NCBI GenBank assembly: GCA_021414025.1 | Contig: JAIOPG010000005.1 | Location: forward strand, 62,001 to 126,000 | Reading direction: 5' to 3' | DNA: 64,000 nt | Origin: Planctomycetota bacterium | GTDB taxonomy: Bacteria > Planctomycetota > Phycisphaerae > Phycisphaerales > SM1A02 | Shown: in pieces, positions 49,656-58,283 of the stretch | Position numbering within the stretch: the stretch's first letter is position 1 | Layout: every line of letters begins with the position of its first letter | Program-made: the position numbers and the translations under genes | The notes under the pieces: model-generated | The model's input: the letters and a program-made list of their open reading frames with translations, nothing else | The model's database searches: none | Told to the model about the DNA's origin: nothing

Positions 49656-51734
49656 ATGTCGGTACGCACAATCGGCCATCTTTTTCTTTCTCGGTGGGTG
49701 GCTGCTGCGTTGCTGTGTTTCAGCATGAATGCAGGAGCGCGCGCTGATCCGCCAACCGCGCCCGCCAAGGACAATCCCAAAACCGCCGGCGCCTCCAACA
49801 ACGCAGCCGCATCGTGGAACGAGCTCTTTCCTAACCTTCGCTCCGGCGACAAGAATCCGCTGCACATGACCGACGATGACTGGGACGCGATCTCCATGCT
49901 TTCGAGCAGCCAACAACCCACACTGAAGGAGATCGAACGCGGCCGCCAGGCGATGGAGAAGCTGCAGCCGGTGATGGACCAGCTCGTTTCCACCAGCAAG
50001 CTGCGCAAGTGCGACTTTGAGCATGACTATTCGCAGGGCTTTGAGATGCTGCTGCCGGAAATGTCCCCTATGCGGCAGGCGGCCCGCGTGCTTCGAGCAC
50101 GCTCCTATCTCGCACTGACCGACGGCGACTGGGACACTTTTGCAGACAGCATGGGCGCTGTCAGCAACCTCTCCCGGCAAGTGTCGCAATCACCCGTGTT
50201 GATTTCTTCGCTGGTCGCCAGCGCCATTGGGGGGGGGCTCACGACAGGCCAAGCCCAGTTTCTCATCGACGAAGGCTCGCTCACTCCGGAGAAGGCCGAG
50301 CGACTCCTCAATGAGCTGGCGCCGCTTCGCGGTTCTGACCCGTTCGGCTTTTCCAAAAGCGTCGACGAGGAATACAAGGTTCTGCTGAGCTCCAACTACG
50401 ACGGCAAGAGAATGATCGAAGCCCTGGGCGAGGACCCCAACAACGATCGCTTCAAGAACCTTGACGCCGCTGCGATCCATCAAGCCATTCTTCCGCTGGC
50501 CGGCATCTACCAGGAGGCAGCCGCCGCAATGAAGGAGCCTGACAAAGAGTCTGCCCGCAAGCGCTGGGAGGCCGCATGGAATGCGCGAGACAAGCTGCCG
50601 CGGAATTCGCAAGTGCTTTTGGAACTGGTCATGCCTTCCATTGAAAGCATTATCAAATCTCGTTTCGAAGCGCAGGATCGAATCGACGCCTTGATGGCCG
50701 CGCTGCAGGGCATCGCCTCGGGGAAATCCAATCCCGCGTCGCTGGCCACTCCGGCGATCTGGTGGAGCCGCGCCGCCGCCGCCGCCCGCTCCCTCAACGA
50801 AGAGCAGCAAGCGGCGATGGTGATGCAGCAACTGAGCTCGGTGCCCGACAATTCACCACTGCAGCCCGTGGTCATGAGCACGCTTGACGCCTGTGACGCG
50901 ACGGTCTTCGAGTGCATGCGCCGCGCCATGGCCTGCGAGTCGAAGGTGGTCTCTTTCGAGAAAGTTGCCAAGGAGCGGACGCCGCTGGACCTGGCCCTGA
51001 TCGGCGGATTGCGCGGCGCGGCGCGAATGGCCATGGCCCAAAGCCTGCTGCCCCGGTGGAACGCGGAGAAGTCGCTCTCATTCATCGCCATGGCGATCGC
51101 CGCCTGCAACGCGCTGGCCAGCGATCCCACCTTCGCCCACGCGCTCGCCAGCCAGAGCATCGCGGAGGAGCTCGCCGACGCCATCTGGAGATTTTCGATC
51201 CGCACCGGCGTGAGCGACGAGTTGCGCAACAAGCTCGACGCGCTCATTGCCACCATCCCGCGCAGCGACGCTTTTGGGTTCGTCGCGGCGCAGAAAAAGG
51301 TGCGGGCACGGCTGACGGAGGATCTGCGCTATGACTTTGAGCGCAATGACGATGTCAAGGATGACCTGACCAAGGCGATCGCCAGGAAATCCCCGACCTG
51401 GCTTTTCGCTGTGGAGATCCTTTACGGATCCAATTGCCCCGCCGCCGGTCCCGAAGGCACGCTTGTGAGCACGGACGACCTCTTCCCGCCCGACAATTTG
51501 AAGGAACTTGCCGCCGCCTGCGAGAAGCTGCGCGAGGAGAAAGTCAAGGAGCGGGAGAGTGACACCCCGGTCCGCGCCCGGGCGACGAACGCACCCGCCG
51601 CGCAGCGGGTCCGCAAGTACCTCAATGACATCAATCCTCCGGCCATGCGCGACATTTCTCTCGACATGAACCGCGTGGGGGACGCGCTTTCCGCCCTTGA
51701 CGCGGCGGCGGCCAAGCGTAGGGAAACCAAGTAA
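49656..51734 (+). CDS. Large exported protein of unknown function
   Basis: 692 residues. An AGAGAGG ribosome site precedes the ATG; the signal peptide runs to about residue 30 (FLSRWVAAALLCFSMNAGARA). The rest is predicted almost wholly helical, rich in Ala, Leu and acidic residues, without aromatic clusters: repeated helix pairs such as IERGRQAMEKLQPVMDQLV and EKAERLLNELAPLRG. This suggests a superhelical scaffold or chaperone-like protein in the periplasm. No family recognised. A run of nine Gs at 50229-50237 encodes part of SAIGGGL. Divergent from the GH35-like gene. Confidence 0.72.
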   Translation: MSVRTIGHLFLSRWVAAALLCFSMNAGARADPPTAPAKDNPKTAGASNNAAASWNELFPNLRSGDKNPLHMTDDDWDAISMLSSSQQPTLKEIERGRQAMEKLQPVMDQLVSTSKLRKCDFEHDYSQGFEMLLPEMSPMRQAARVLRARSYLALTDGDWDTFADSMGAVSNLSRQVSQSPVLISSLVASAIGGGLTTGQAQFLIDEGSLTPEKAERLLNELAPLRGSDPFGFSKSVDEEYKVLLSSNYDGKRMIEALGEDPNNDRFKNLDAAAIHQAILPLAGIYQEAAAAMKEPDKESARKRWEAAWNARDKLPRNSQVLLELVMPSIESIIKSRFEAQDRIDALMAALQGIASGKSNPASLATPAIWWSRAAAAARSLNEEQQAAMVMQQLSSVPDNSPLQPVVMSTLDACDATVFECMRRAMACESKVVSFEKVAKERTPLDLALIGGLRGAARMAMAQSLLPRWNAEKSLSFIAMAIAACNALASDPTFAHALASQSIAEELADAIWRFSIRTGVSDELRNKLDALIATIPRSDAFGFVAAQKKVRARLTEDLRYDFERNDDVKDDLTKAIARKSPTWLFAVEILYGSNCPAAGPEGTLVSTDDLFPPDNLKELAAACEKLREEKVKERESDTPVRARATNAPAAQRVRKYLNDINPPAMRDISLDMNRVGDALSALDAAAAKRRETK

Positions 51735-51786
51735 GGCGCGGTATCCTTCGGATCCCAGTCCTGATTTTCATTTAAGGCGGACCATC

Positions 51787-52725
51787 ATGAACCGAAGCAT
51801 CAAAACCACATTCGCACTTGCCCTTCCACTCCTTGTCGCATCGATCGCCTCGGCGCAGGCCTACACCTACAACCAGAACTTTGACTCCCTGCCATCGAGC
51901 GGCACCCCGACCGCCATCACCGGCACCGGAGCGCTCAACAGTCAGGGAGCCTTGACTTCGATTTCCGCAGCGGGTTCGTCCTGGCAGGCAGCCCGCATCG
52001 CCGGAACGCAACCCGTCACACCGGTCAACCTGATCGTGGATTCGGGTTCGAACAATGCAGGCGCCATGTATTCCTACGGCGCGCCGCCTCCGCTCAGCCG
52101 GTCGCTTGGATGCATCGCCAGCGGCTCGACCGTCCCCGCCTTCGGAGTCGCCTTGACCAACACCACCGGCTCGACGCTGTCCTCGGTCACCATCACCTTC
52201 AAAGCACAGCAATGGCGATCGCCAAGCGATTCATCCCTAGCCAACTTTGGCGTCGTGAACACACTTAAATTCGCCTACGGTTTCTCTCCATCCGGCATGA
52301 CCAACGCCAATTTTCTCTCCTCCGCCTTGATGACCGAGGATGCCAATGGAAATGTGGTCAGCGGTGCAAACTCCGGATCCCAAACGGCAAACATTGGTCT
52401 GGTCCAACTGGGCACGAACACGGTGACCTTGACCGGCATCACCTGGAATGCGGATGACGTTCTCTATCTGCGCTGGCAAGACGCCAATGACGCGGCCAAC
52501 GACGCCGGACTGGCGATCGACGATCTGCTGGTGACTGCGGATGTCGGCGAGAATCCCTGCCCGATGGACCTGGACGGCTCCGGAGAAGTCGACGGTGGCG
52601 ACGTCGGTTTGGTGCTGCTTGACTTCGGCCCCTGCCCCGGCTGCTCCACCGACCTGGACGGCTCCGGCGAAATCGACGGCGGCGACATTGGACTGGTTCT
52701 GCTCGAATTTGGTCCCTGCCCCTGA
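51787..52725 (+). CDS. Exported dockerin-tailed protein (tandem copy 1)
   Basis: 312 residues from the ATG at 51787. Signal peptide (TTFALALPLLVASIASAQ). A single beta-sandwich-type domain of about 230 residues (AYTYNQNFDSLPSSG to GLAIDDLLVTAD) ends with two EF-hand-like repeats, DLDGSGEVDGGD and DLDGSGEIDGGD, each followed by xxGLVLL-FGPCP and separated by GCST. This Cys-Pro-Gly-Cys dockerin is a hallmark of exported Phycisphaerae proteins and probably binds calcium and anchors the protein. The opening Q-x-F-D-x-L-P-S-S-G and QWRSPSDSS resemble nuclease-associated or LTD-like sandwich proteins. Two paralogues follow directly. Confidence 0.85.
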   Translation: MNRSIKTTFALALPLLVASIASAQAYTYNQNFDSLPSSGTPTAITGTGALNSQGALTSISAAGSSWQAARIAGTQPVTPVNLIVDSGSNNAGAMYSYGAPPPLSRSLGCIASGSTVPAFGVALTNTTGSTLSSVTITFKAQQWRSPSDSSLANFGVVNTLKFAYGFSPSGMTNANFLSSALMTEDANGNVVSGANSGSQTANIGLVQLGTNTVTLTGITWNADDVLYLRWQDANDAANDAGLAIDDLLVTADVGENPCPMDLDGSGEVDGGDVGLVLLDFGPCPGCSTDLDGSGEIDGGDIGLVLLEFGPCP

Positions 52726-52900
52726 AAGCAATTTGCATTTGCAATTCTGACAAAAATCAAACACGGGGGCGGACTTTTCCGACTGTAAGGGGCGTCGTCT
52801 CGGGTCATTTTGAATTTTTGAGAATTTTTCCTTGGTCAAACCGGGCTTATAGGTCATATTGCTGCGCACGATCTTGTTTCCATTTTCAAGGCCCACACCC

Positions 52901-53842
52901 ATGCACCGCACCACAAATGCAATCTTCGCTCTCGCCCTCCCGCTCTTCGTCGCCTCGATTGCTTCGGCTCAGGCCTATACCTACGGCCAGTCGTTCGATG
53001 CGCTGCCTTCAAGCGGCGCCGCGGCCGACATCACCGGCACGGCGACTCCGCCATTGGGAAGCCAGGGCGCCTTGGCCGCGATCTCCGCGGTCGACTGCTC
53101 GTGGCAAGCCGCTCGCATCCTCGGAACCGGAACCGCGGCCATGAAGTTGACCGTCGACACGGGTGCTGCGAACACCGGTACGGTGTATTCCTACGGGAAC
53201 ACCGCTGCAAGCAACCGATCGCTCGGCTCGATCGCCAGCGGCACCACGGTTCCCGCATTCGGCGTGGCGCTGACCAACCACTCCGGATTCACGCTGACCA
53301 CGGCCACCATCACCTTCAAGTCGCAGCAGTGGCGGTCGCCAAGCGATTCGTCCCTATCGAACCATGGCGTGGTGAACACGCTCAAGTTCGCCTACGGCTT
53401 CACGCCTGCGGGCATGACCAATGCCAATTTTCTCTCATCCGCTTTGATGACCGACGAAGCCACAGGCAATGTGGTCAGCGGACCGAATTCGGGATCGCAG
53501 ACGGCCAGTGTGGGACTGGTCGATCTGGGTACGAACACCGTGACCCTGACCGGAATCACTTGGAACACCGGCGACGTTCTCTACCTGCGCTGGCAGGACG
53601 CCAACGATGCGGCCAACGACGCCGGCCTGGCGATCGATGATTTTCTGGTCACCGCGGATGCGGGCGGAAACCCATGCCCGATGGATCTGGACTTCTCCGG
53701 CGAAGTCGACGGCGGCGACATTGGGCTGGTGCTGCTGGACTTCGGCCCATGCCCCGGCTGCTCCACCGATCTCGACGGCTCCGGCGAAGTGGATGGCGGC
53801 GACATCGGACTGGTGCTGCTGGACTTCGGCGCCTGCCCCTGA
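52901..53842 (+). CDS. Exported dockerin-tailed protein (tandem copy 2)
   Basis: 313 residues from the ATG at 52901. Same plan as the gene before it and highly similar through its full length (signal peptide with LPLFVASIASAQ, QSFDALPSSG, FKSQQWRSPSDSS, GLAIDDFLVTAD). It ends with two EF-hand-like loops (DLDFSGEVDGGD, DLDGSGEVDGGD). It is closer to copy 1 than to copy 3. Separated from copy 1 by about 175 bases that lack a clear terminator. A strong terminator follows at 53867. Confidence 0.85.
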   Translation: MHRTTNAIFALALPLFVASIASAQAYTYGQSFDALPSSGAAADITGTATPPLGSQGALAAISAVDCSWQAARILGTGTAAMKLTVDTGAANTGTVYSYGNTAASNRSLGSIASGTTVPAFGVALTNHSGFTLTTATITFKSQQWRSPSDSSLSNHGVVNTLKFAYGFTPAGMTNANFLSSALMTDEATGNVVSGPNSGSQTASVGLVDLGTNTVTLTGITWNTGDVLYLRWQDANDAANDAGLAIDDFLVTADAGGNPCPMDLDFSGEVDGGDIGLVLLDFGPCPGCSTDLDGSGEVDGGDIGLVLLDFGACP

Positions 53843-53866
53843 CGCATTCTTGAACCAGTGCAAACC

Positions 53867-53900
53867 GCGCGGCGCCACTTCGGCGCCGCGCTTTGCTTTT
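53867..53900 (+). terminator. Terminator after dockerin copy 2
   Basis: A perfect 10-base stem GCGCGGCGCC / GGCGCCGCGC with a 5-base loop and a TTTGCTTTT tail, 24 bases after the stop of the gene at 52901-53842. Confidence 0.85.
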
Positions 53901-53939
53901 CCTGCGCCGGTCGCACCGAGTGAATGACGTTCAATGGGA

Positions 53940-53953
53940 TTGATTTCAATCAA
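53940..53953. promoter_or_regulatory. FNR/CRP-type palindrome upstream of dockerin copy 3
   Basis: TTGATTTCAATCAA fits the FNR/Anr consensus TTGAT-N4-ATCAA at every fixed position, with the palindrome extending one base further on each side (ATTGAT...). It ends 73 bases before the ATG at 54027. A possible -10 element TACACT lies at 53968-53973, so the site would overlap or precede the -35 region. An oxygen- or redox-responsive regulator is implied by analogy only. Confidence 0.45.
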
Positions 53954-54026
53954 TCGATGCCTTGCATTACACTGTTCATCGGTCGTGAATGCGTTCGCAC
54001 ATGCTGACTCGAAAGGTCTCTCGCCC

Positions 54027-54944
54027 ATGAACCGCACCATCACCCTCCTCCTTGCCCTCCCGATGGTTCTCGCTTCGATCGCCTCAGCGCAGGCGTACTC
54101 CTACAGCCAGAACTTCAACTCCCTGCCGTCAAGCGGCGCCGCGACCGCCATCAGCGGAACGGGTCCATTGGCAAGTCAAGGCGCCCTGACCGCGATTTCC
54201 GCTGCGGGCACTTCATGGCAAGCCGCTCGCATCGCCGGAACACTGACCACACCGGTCAACCTGATGGTTGACTCCGGTGCATCGAACTCGGGCGCGATTT
54301 TTTCCTACGGCGCGACCAGCTCCGGCAATCGCTCGCTCGGCTCGCTCGCCAGCGGATCCACCGTGCCTGCGTTCGGAGCCGCGATCACCAACACCTCGGG
54401 GGCCATCCTGCATGTGGTCACCATCAATTTCGAGTCGCAGCAGTGGCGCTCCTCGAGCAATTCCTCGGCCACCGTGCTTGGCGTGGTCAACACGCTCCAA
54501 TTCGCCTACGGCCTTTCCACATCGGGCATCACCAGCAGCAACTTTCTCTCCTCCGCCCTGATGACGAACGATCCCTTCGGAGACGTCATTGGCGGGTCGC
54601 CTTCCGGAACCACCACCGCCAATGTGGGATTGGTCCAGTTGGGGCCGACTTACATGACCCTGAGCGGAATCAACTGGAACCCCGGCGACACTTTCTATTT
54701 TCGCTGGCAGGACACCAATGATGTGGCCAACGATGCTGGTCTCGCCATCGATGATCTCGTCTTCAGCGGGTACATCTGTCGCTCCGATCTCAATGGGGAC
54801 GGCTATGTGGATGGCGCCGACATGGGGCTCCTGCTGCTCGCCTTCGGCAACTGTCCGGGATGCCCGGAAGACCTCGACGGCGATGCCGTGGTGGACGCCG
54901 CCGACGTTGGATTGATGCTGCTCGACTTCGGTCCATGCCCTTGA
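54027..54944 (+). CDS. Exported dockerin-tailed protein (tandem copy 3)
   Basis: 305 residues from the ATG at 54027. Signal peptide (TLLLALPMVLASIASAQ). The same sandwich domain as copies 1 and 2 (QNFNSLPSSG, ESQQWRSSSNSS, GLAIDDLVFSG) but more diverged. The dockerin is different in detail: DLNGDGYVDGAD and DLDGDAVVDAAD in place of DLDGSGEVDGGD, still with GCPE between. It is separated from copy 2 by a terminator and has its own upstream region with an FNR-type palindrome, so it can be expressed separately. Confidence 0.84.
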   Translation: MNRTITLLLALPMVLASIASAQAYSYSQNFNSLPSSGAATAISGTGPLASQGALTAISAAGTSWQAARIAGTLTTPVNLMVDSGASNSGAIFSYGATSSGNRSLGSLASGSTVPAFGAAITNTSGAILHVVTINFESQQWRSSSNSSATVLGVVNTLQFAYGLSTSGITSSNFLSSALMTNDPFGDVIGGSPSGTTTANVGLVQLGPTYMTLSGINWNPGDTFYFRWQDTNDVANDAGLAIDDLVFSGYICRSDLNGDGYVDGADMGLLLLAFGNCPGCPEDLDGDAVVDAADVGLMLLDFGPCP

Positions 54945-54964
54945 GGCGAATCTGAACTAGTACG

Positions 54965-55666
54965 ATGCGGGCGCCGCCCGCCATGTCGCAGCCCGTCTTC
55001 ATACACCACCGCTCCGCCGCACCGCAGCCCGACGCGACAAGTGCGTCGCGGGATTTCTATGAACGCATGAAGCAGCGACGCAGCGTGCGGATGTTCTCCG
55101 ACAAGCCCGTCCCGCGCGAGGCGATCGAGAACATCATCCGCGCCGCCGGCACGGCGCCCAGCGGCGCCAACAAGCAGCCCTGGCGCTTCGTGGCCGTGCA
55201 GGATCCCGCCCTCAAGAAGGAGATCCGCATTGCGGCCGAGGAGGAGGAGCGCGAGTTCTATTCCCGCCGCGCCAACCCTGAATGGATCCGCGACCTGCGG
55301 GCCATCGGCACCGACGAGCACAAGCCCTTCCTGGAGATCGCCCCTTGGCTGATCGCGGTGTTCAAGCTGGCCAAGGACGACCTGATGCAAAACGACTCCG
55401 ACCAGGTCTACTACATCAACGAGTCTGTCGGCATCGCCGTGGGGTTTCTGCTGGCCGCCGCGCACCATGCGGGTCTGGTCGCGCTGACCCACACGCCCAG
55501 TCCGATGAAATTTCTGACCTCGATCCTCGGGCGCCCGGCCCACGAGCGACCCTACCTGCTCATTCCATTGGGATACCCTGCGGAGGATTGCATGGTGCCG
55601 GACATCCATCGCAAGTCGCTTGACCAGATCATGTCGGTGGACCGCCGGGACAAGGAAAATTCATGA
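54965..55666 (+). CDS. Iodotyrosine-deiodinase-like nitroreductase-fold flavoprotein
   Basis: 233 residues (227 from the ATG at 54983). FMN-binding nitroreductase fold with RRSVRMFSDKPVP, AAGTAPSGANKQPW, IAAEEEEREFY, ESVGIAVGFLLAAAHHAGLVALTHTPSPMKFL, LGRPAHERPYLLIPLGYPAEDCMVPDI and KSLDQIM. The SVRxF, GTAPSG, EEExxxY lid, TTP-like, and LGRPxHE/GYPxxxxxVPD blocks follow the iodotyrosine deiodinase subgroup far more closely than general nitroreductases. Those enzymes reductively remove halogen from halotyrosines using FMN. No membrane anchor is present. Coupled by ATGA to a small membrane protein. Confidence 0.82.
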   Translation: MRAPPAMSQPVFIHHRSAAPQPDATSASRDFYERMKQRRSVRMFSDKPVPREAIENIIRAAGTAPSGANKQPWRFVAVQDPALKKEIRIAAEEEEREFYSRRANPEWIRDLRAIGTDEHKPFLEIAPWLIAVFKLAKDDLMQNDSDQVYYINESVGIAVGFLLAAAHHAGLVALTHTPSPMKFLTSILGRPAHERPYLLIPLGYPAEDCMVPDIHRKSLDQIMSVDRRDKENS

Positions 55667-56070
55667 ACACGAAATACCTGATGGTCGCGAGCAGCGTCGC
55701 GCTTGGAGCAGCGGGATTGGCCGCGACGTTCGCCCCGGTCGAACTGCTCGGCGCCATGCATGGGCCGACGGACCAGCCGCTTCCCGTTCTGGTTCAGGTT
55801 CTCGGTGCGCTCTACATCGGTTTCGCAATGGTGAACTGGACCGCCAAGGGCTTCGTGGTCGGCGGCATCTATTCCCGGCCGCTCACGCTGGGCAATTTCG
55901 TGCACTTCACTGTGGGCGCGATCGCCCTGCTCAAGCATGAATACGCGATTGGCTTCTCCGGGCCGCTCCTGTTCGCTTCGATGGCCTACGCGATCTTCGC
56001 GATCTGTTTTGGATACCTGGTCTTCGGCCGCGGCGCCGCTTGCGCGACCACCACCAGTCAATCGCTATAG
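55663..56070 (+). CDS. Small four-helix membrane protein
   Basis: 135 residues with four hydrophobic segments (LMVASSVALGAAGLAATFA, LVQVLGALYIGFAMVNWTA, LTLGNFVHFTVGAIALL, LLFASMAYAIFAICFGYLVF). No family motif is decisive; the layout resembles small DoxX- or DUF-type membrane proteins. The ATG overlaps the stop of the deiodinase-like gene by four bases and the next gene follows after 11 bases, so a three-gene operon is likely. Confidence 0.68.
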   Translation: MNTKYLMVASSVALGAAGLAATFAPVELLGAMHGPTDQPLPVLVQVLGALYIGFAMVNWTAKGFVVGGIYSRPLTLGNFVHFTVGAIALLKHEYAIGFSGPLLFASMAYAIFAICFGYLVFGRGAACATTTSQSL

Positions 56071-56081
56071 GGAGATTCTTC

Positions 56082-57269
56082 ATGCGCCGACTCGCACTTC
56101 TGCTTTGCATTGTCCTCTCCGCATGCGCCAAGCCGGACCTGGCGAAGACTCCTCCGGCGCCGGATCCAACCCGTCCCGCCCAAGTCCAGAACGCGTCGGC
56201 TTCGCCAGCGACGATGCCGGCCCAAGCCGGGCCGGCACCAAACACCCCCGCTGCACCGAACTATCCCGCGCCGGTCGAGGGCGACTACCTCATCAAGGAC
56301 TTCCATTTCCGCAGCGGCGAAACGCTGCCGGAGCTGCGGATCCACTACCGCACCATCGGCGAGCCCAAGCGCGACGCCAAGGGCGAGGTGCGCAACGCCG
56401 TGCTCATCGGCCACGGCACCGGCGGCGCGGGAACCCAATTCCTCGGCCCGCAATTCGCCAATGTGCTCTTCGGCCCCGGCGGCGCGCTCGACGCGAACAA
56501 GTATTTCATCGTTCTCGCCGACGGCATCGGCCACGGCGGTTCGAGCAAGCCCAGCGACGGAATGCACGCGCGCTTCCCCCACTACACCTACGACGACATG
56601 GTCGCCGCGCAATACGAGCTGCTCACCAAGAAGCTGGGCGTGAACCACCTGCGCCTGGTCATGGGCACTTCGATGGGCGGCATGCACACCTGGGTGTGGG
56701 GCGAGACCTATCCCGACTTCATGGACGCACTGATGCCGCTGGCCAGCTTGCCCGTGGAGATCGCGGGCCGCAACCGCATCTGGCGGCGCATGGCGATGGA
56801 CGCGATCCGCGACGACCCCGAGTGGCTCGGGGGCGAGTACAAGACCCAGCCGCTGCACGGCCTGATCGCGGCGGAAAATATCCTGCTTGTCGTGGGCAGC
56901 GCGCCACTCTACTGGCAGAAGCAATACCCGACGCGCGACGCGGCGGATGCCTTCTACGCGCAGCGGGTGAAGGACGCGGTCGCCAAGCTCGACGCCAATG
57001 ATCTGCTCTACCAGCTCGGCTCATCGCGCGAATACAACCCGGTGCCAAAGCTGGACACGATCAAGGCCTCGCTGCTGGCGGTTAACTCCGCGGACGACCA
57101 GATCAACCCGCCGGAACTGGGCCTGATGGAGCGCGAGATCAAGAAGGTCAAGCATGGCCGCTTCGTCCTGCTGCCCATCACCGACCAGACCCGCGGCCAC
57201 GGCACGCACACGCTGCCCCTGATCTGGCAGGATTATTTGAGGGAATTGCTTGCGGAGACGGAGCGCTAG
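56082..57269 (+). CDS. Lipoprotein alpha/beta-hydrolase of the homoserine O-acetyltransferase (MetX) type
   Basis: 395 residues. A GGGAG ribosome site precedes the ATG; the signal peptide ends in the lipobox LSAC, followed by a Pro/Ala tether. The hydrolase domain has the MetX-type opening FRSGETLPELRIHYRTIGEP, the nucleophile in VMGTSMGGMHTW, an acid near SADDQINPP and the catalytic His in RGHGTH. Cytoplasmic MetX acetylates homoserine. An exported lipid-anchored version must use a different acyl substrate or act as an esterase. Its stop overlaps the cysK stop (CTAG, convergent). Confidence 0.8.
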   Translation: MRRLALLLCIVLSACAKPDLAKTPPAPDPTRPAQVQNASASPATMPAQAGPAPNTPAAPNYPAPVEGDYLIKDFHFRSGETLPELRIHYRTIGEPKRDAKGEVRNAVLIGHGTGGAGTQFLGPQFANVLFGPGGALDANKYFIVLADGIGHGGSSKPSDGMHARFPHYTYDDMVAAQYELLTKKLGVNHLRLVMGTSMGGMHTWVWGETYPDFMDALMPLASLPVEIAGRNRIWRRMAMDAIRDDPEWLGGEYKTQPLHGLIAAENILLVVGSAPLYWQKQYPTRDAADAFYAQRVKDAVAKLDANDLLYQLGSSREYNPVPKLDTIKASLLAVNSADDQINPPELGLMEREIKKVKHGRFVLLPITDQTRGHGTHTLPLIWQDYLRELLAETER

Positions 57270-58258
57270 TTGCCGACGCGGGCGAGAAACTTCTCGTCCA
57301 CCGTGCTCACCTTCAGGGCGGCCGCCTCGCCGCGCTCCTTCTCCGCCAGCAGCGTGGAGAGATAGCGCTCGGTGTAGCTCGGAATCACGACCACGATTTT
57401 CTTGCCCCGGTTCTCGGGTTTGGACGCCACGCGGATGCCCGCCGCCACGGCGGCGCCGGAGGAAATCCCGACCGGAATCCCCTCCTCCTTGATCAGTCGC
57501 CGGGCCATGATGATCGCCTCGTCGCTGTTCACCTTCTCGATGCCGTCGATCACGCCGCGGTTGAGGTTCTTGGGAATGAAACCCGCGCCGATGCCCTGGA
57601 TCTTGTGCGGCCCCGGCTTCTCGCCGGAGATCACCGCGGATTCCACCGGCTCCACCACGATGATCTTGACGGTCTTCTTGTGCTGCTTGAGCACTTCGCC
57701 GACGCCGGTCGCCGTGCCGCCGGTGCCCACGCCGGTGACCACGATGTCCACCATGCCGCCGGTGTCGCGCCAGATCTCCAGCGCCGTGGTGTTGCGGTGG
57801 ATCTCGGGATTGGCCGAGTTCTCGAACTGGCTCGGCACAAAAACGCTCTCGTCCTGCTCCTGGATCTCCAGCGCCTTGGCCACGGCGCCGCGCATGCCCA
57901 GCGGCCCGGGGGTCAGGATCACCTCGGCGCCGAAGAGCAGCAGCAAAGTGCGCCGCTCCTGCGACATCGTCTCGGGCATGACCAGCGTGAGCGGGTAGCC
58001 CTTGGCGGCGCAGACAAAGGCCAGCGCGATGCCGGTGTTGCCGCTGGTCGGCTCGACCACGCGCTTGCCCTTCTTGAGCTGGCCGCCCTTCTCGGCGGCC
58101 TCGATCATGGCCAGGCCGATGCGGTCCTTGACCGACCCGAGCGGATTGAAGAACTCCAGCTTCAGCAGCAGCTCGCCCGGCAGGTTCTGGCCGATGCGCT
58201 GCATCTTGATGAGCGGAGTGTTGCCGATGGTCGCGGTGATGTCGCTGAAGACGTTCAT
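57266..58258 (-). CDS. cysK: Cysteine synthase A (O-acetylserine sulfhydrylase)
   Basis: 330 residues from the ATG at 58258. PLP enzyme joining O-acetylserine and sulfide to cysteine. ITATIGNTPLIKMQR, the lysine in GSVKDRIGLAMIE, PTSGNTGIALAFVCAAKGY, and the phosphate cradle GVGTGGTATGVGEV are all present; GSS-type loop GISSGAAVAAGIRVA closes the site. The C-terminal tail is slightly longer than E. coli CysK and ends in FLARVGN. Downstream of cysE by 25 bases, the natural order for cysteine synthesis. Confidence 0.95.
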   Translation of the reverse strand: MNVFSDITATIGNTPLIKMQRIGQNLPGELLLKLEFFNPLGSVKDRIGLAMIEAAEKGGQLKKGKRVVEPTSGNTGIALAFVCAAKGYPLTLVMPETMSQERRTLLLLFGAEVILTPGPLGMRGAVAKALEIQEQDESVFVPSQFENSANPEIHRNTTALEIWRDTGGMVDIVVTGVGTGGTATGVGEVLKQHKKTVKIIVVEPVESAVISGEKPGPHKIQGIGAGFIPKNLNRGVIDGIEKVNSDEAIIMARRLIKEEGIPVGISSGAAVAAGIRVASKPENRGKKIVVVIPSYTERYLSTLLAEKERGEAAALKVSTVDEKFLARVGN

Positions 58259-58283
58259 GCTGGTTTTTCCTTCGACGAGGGTG

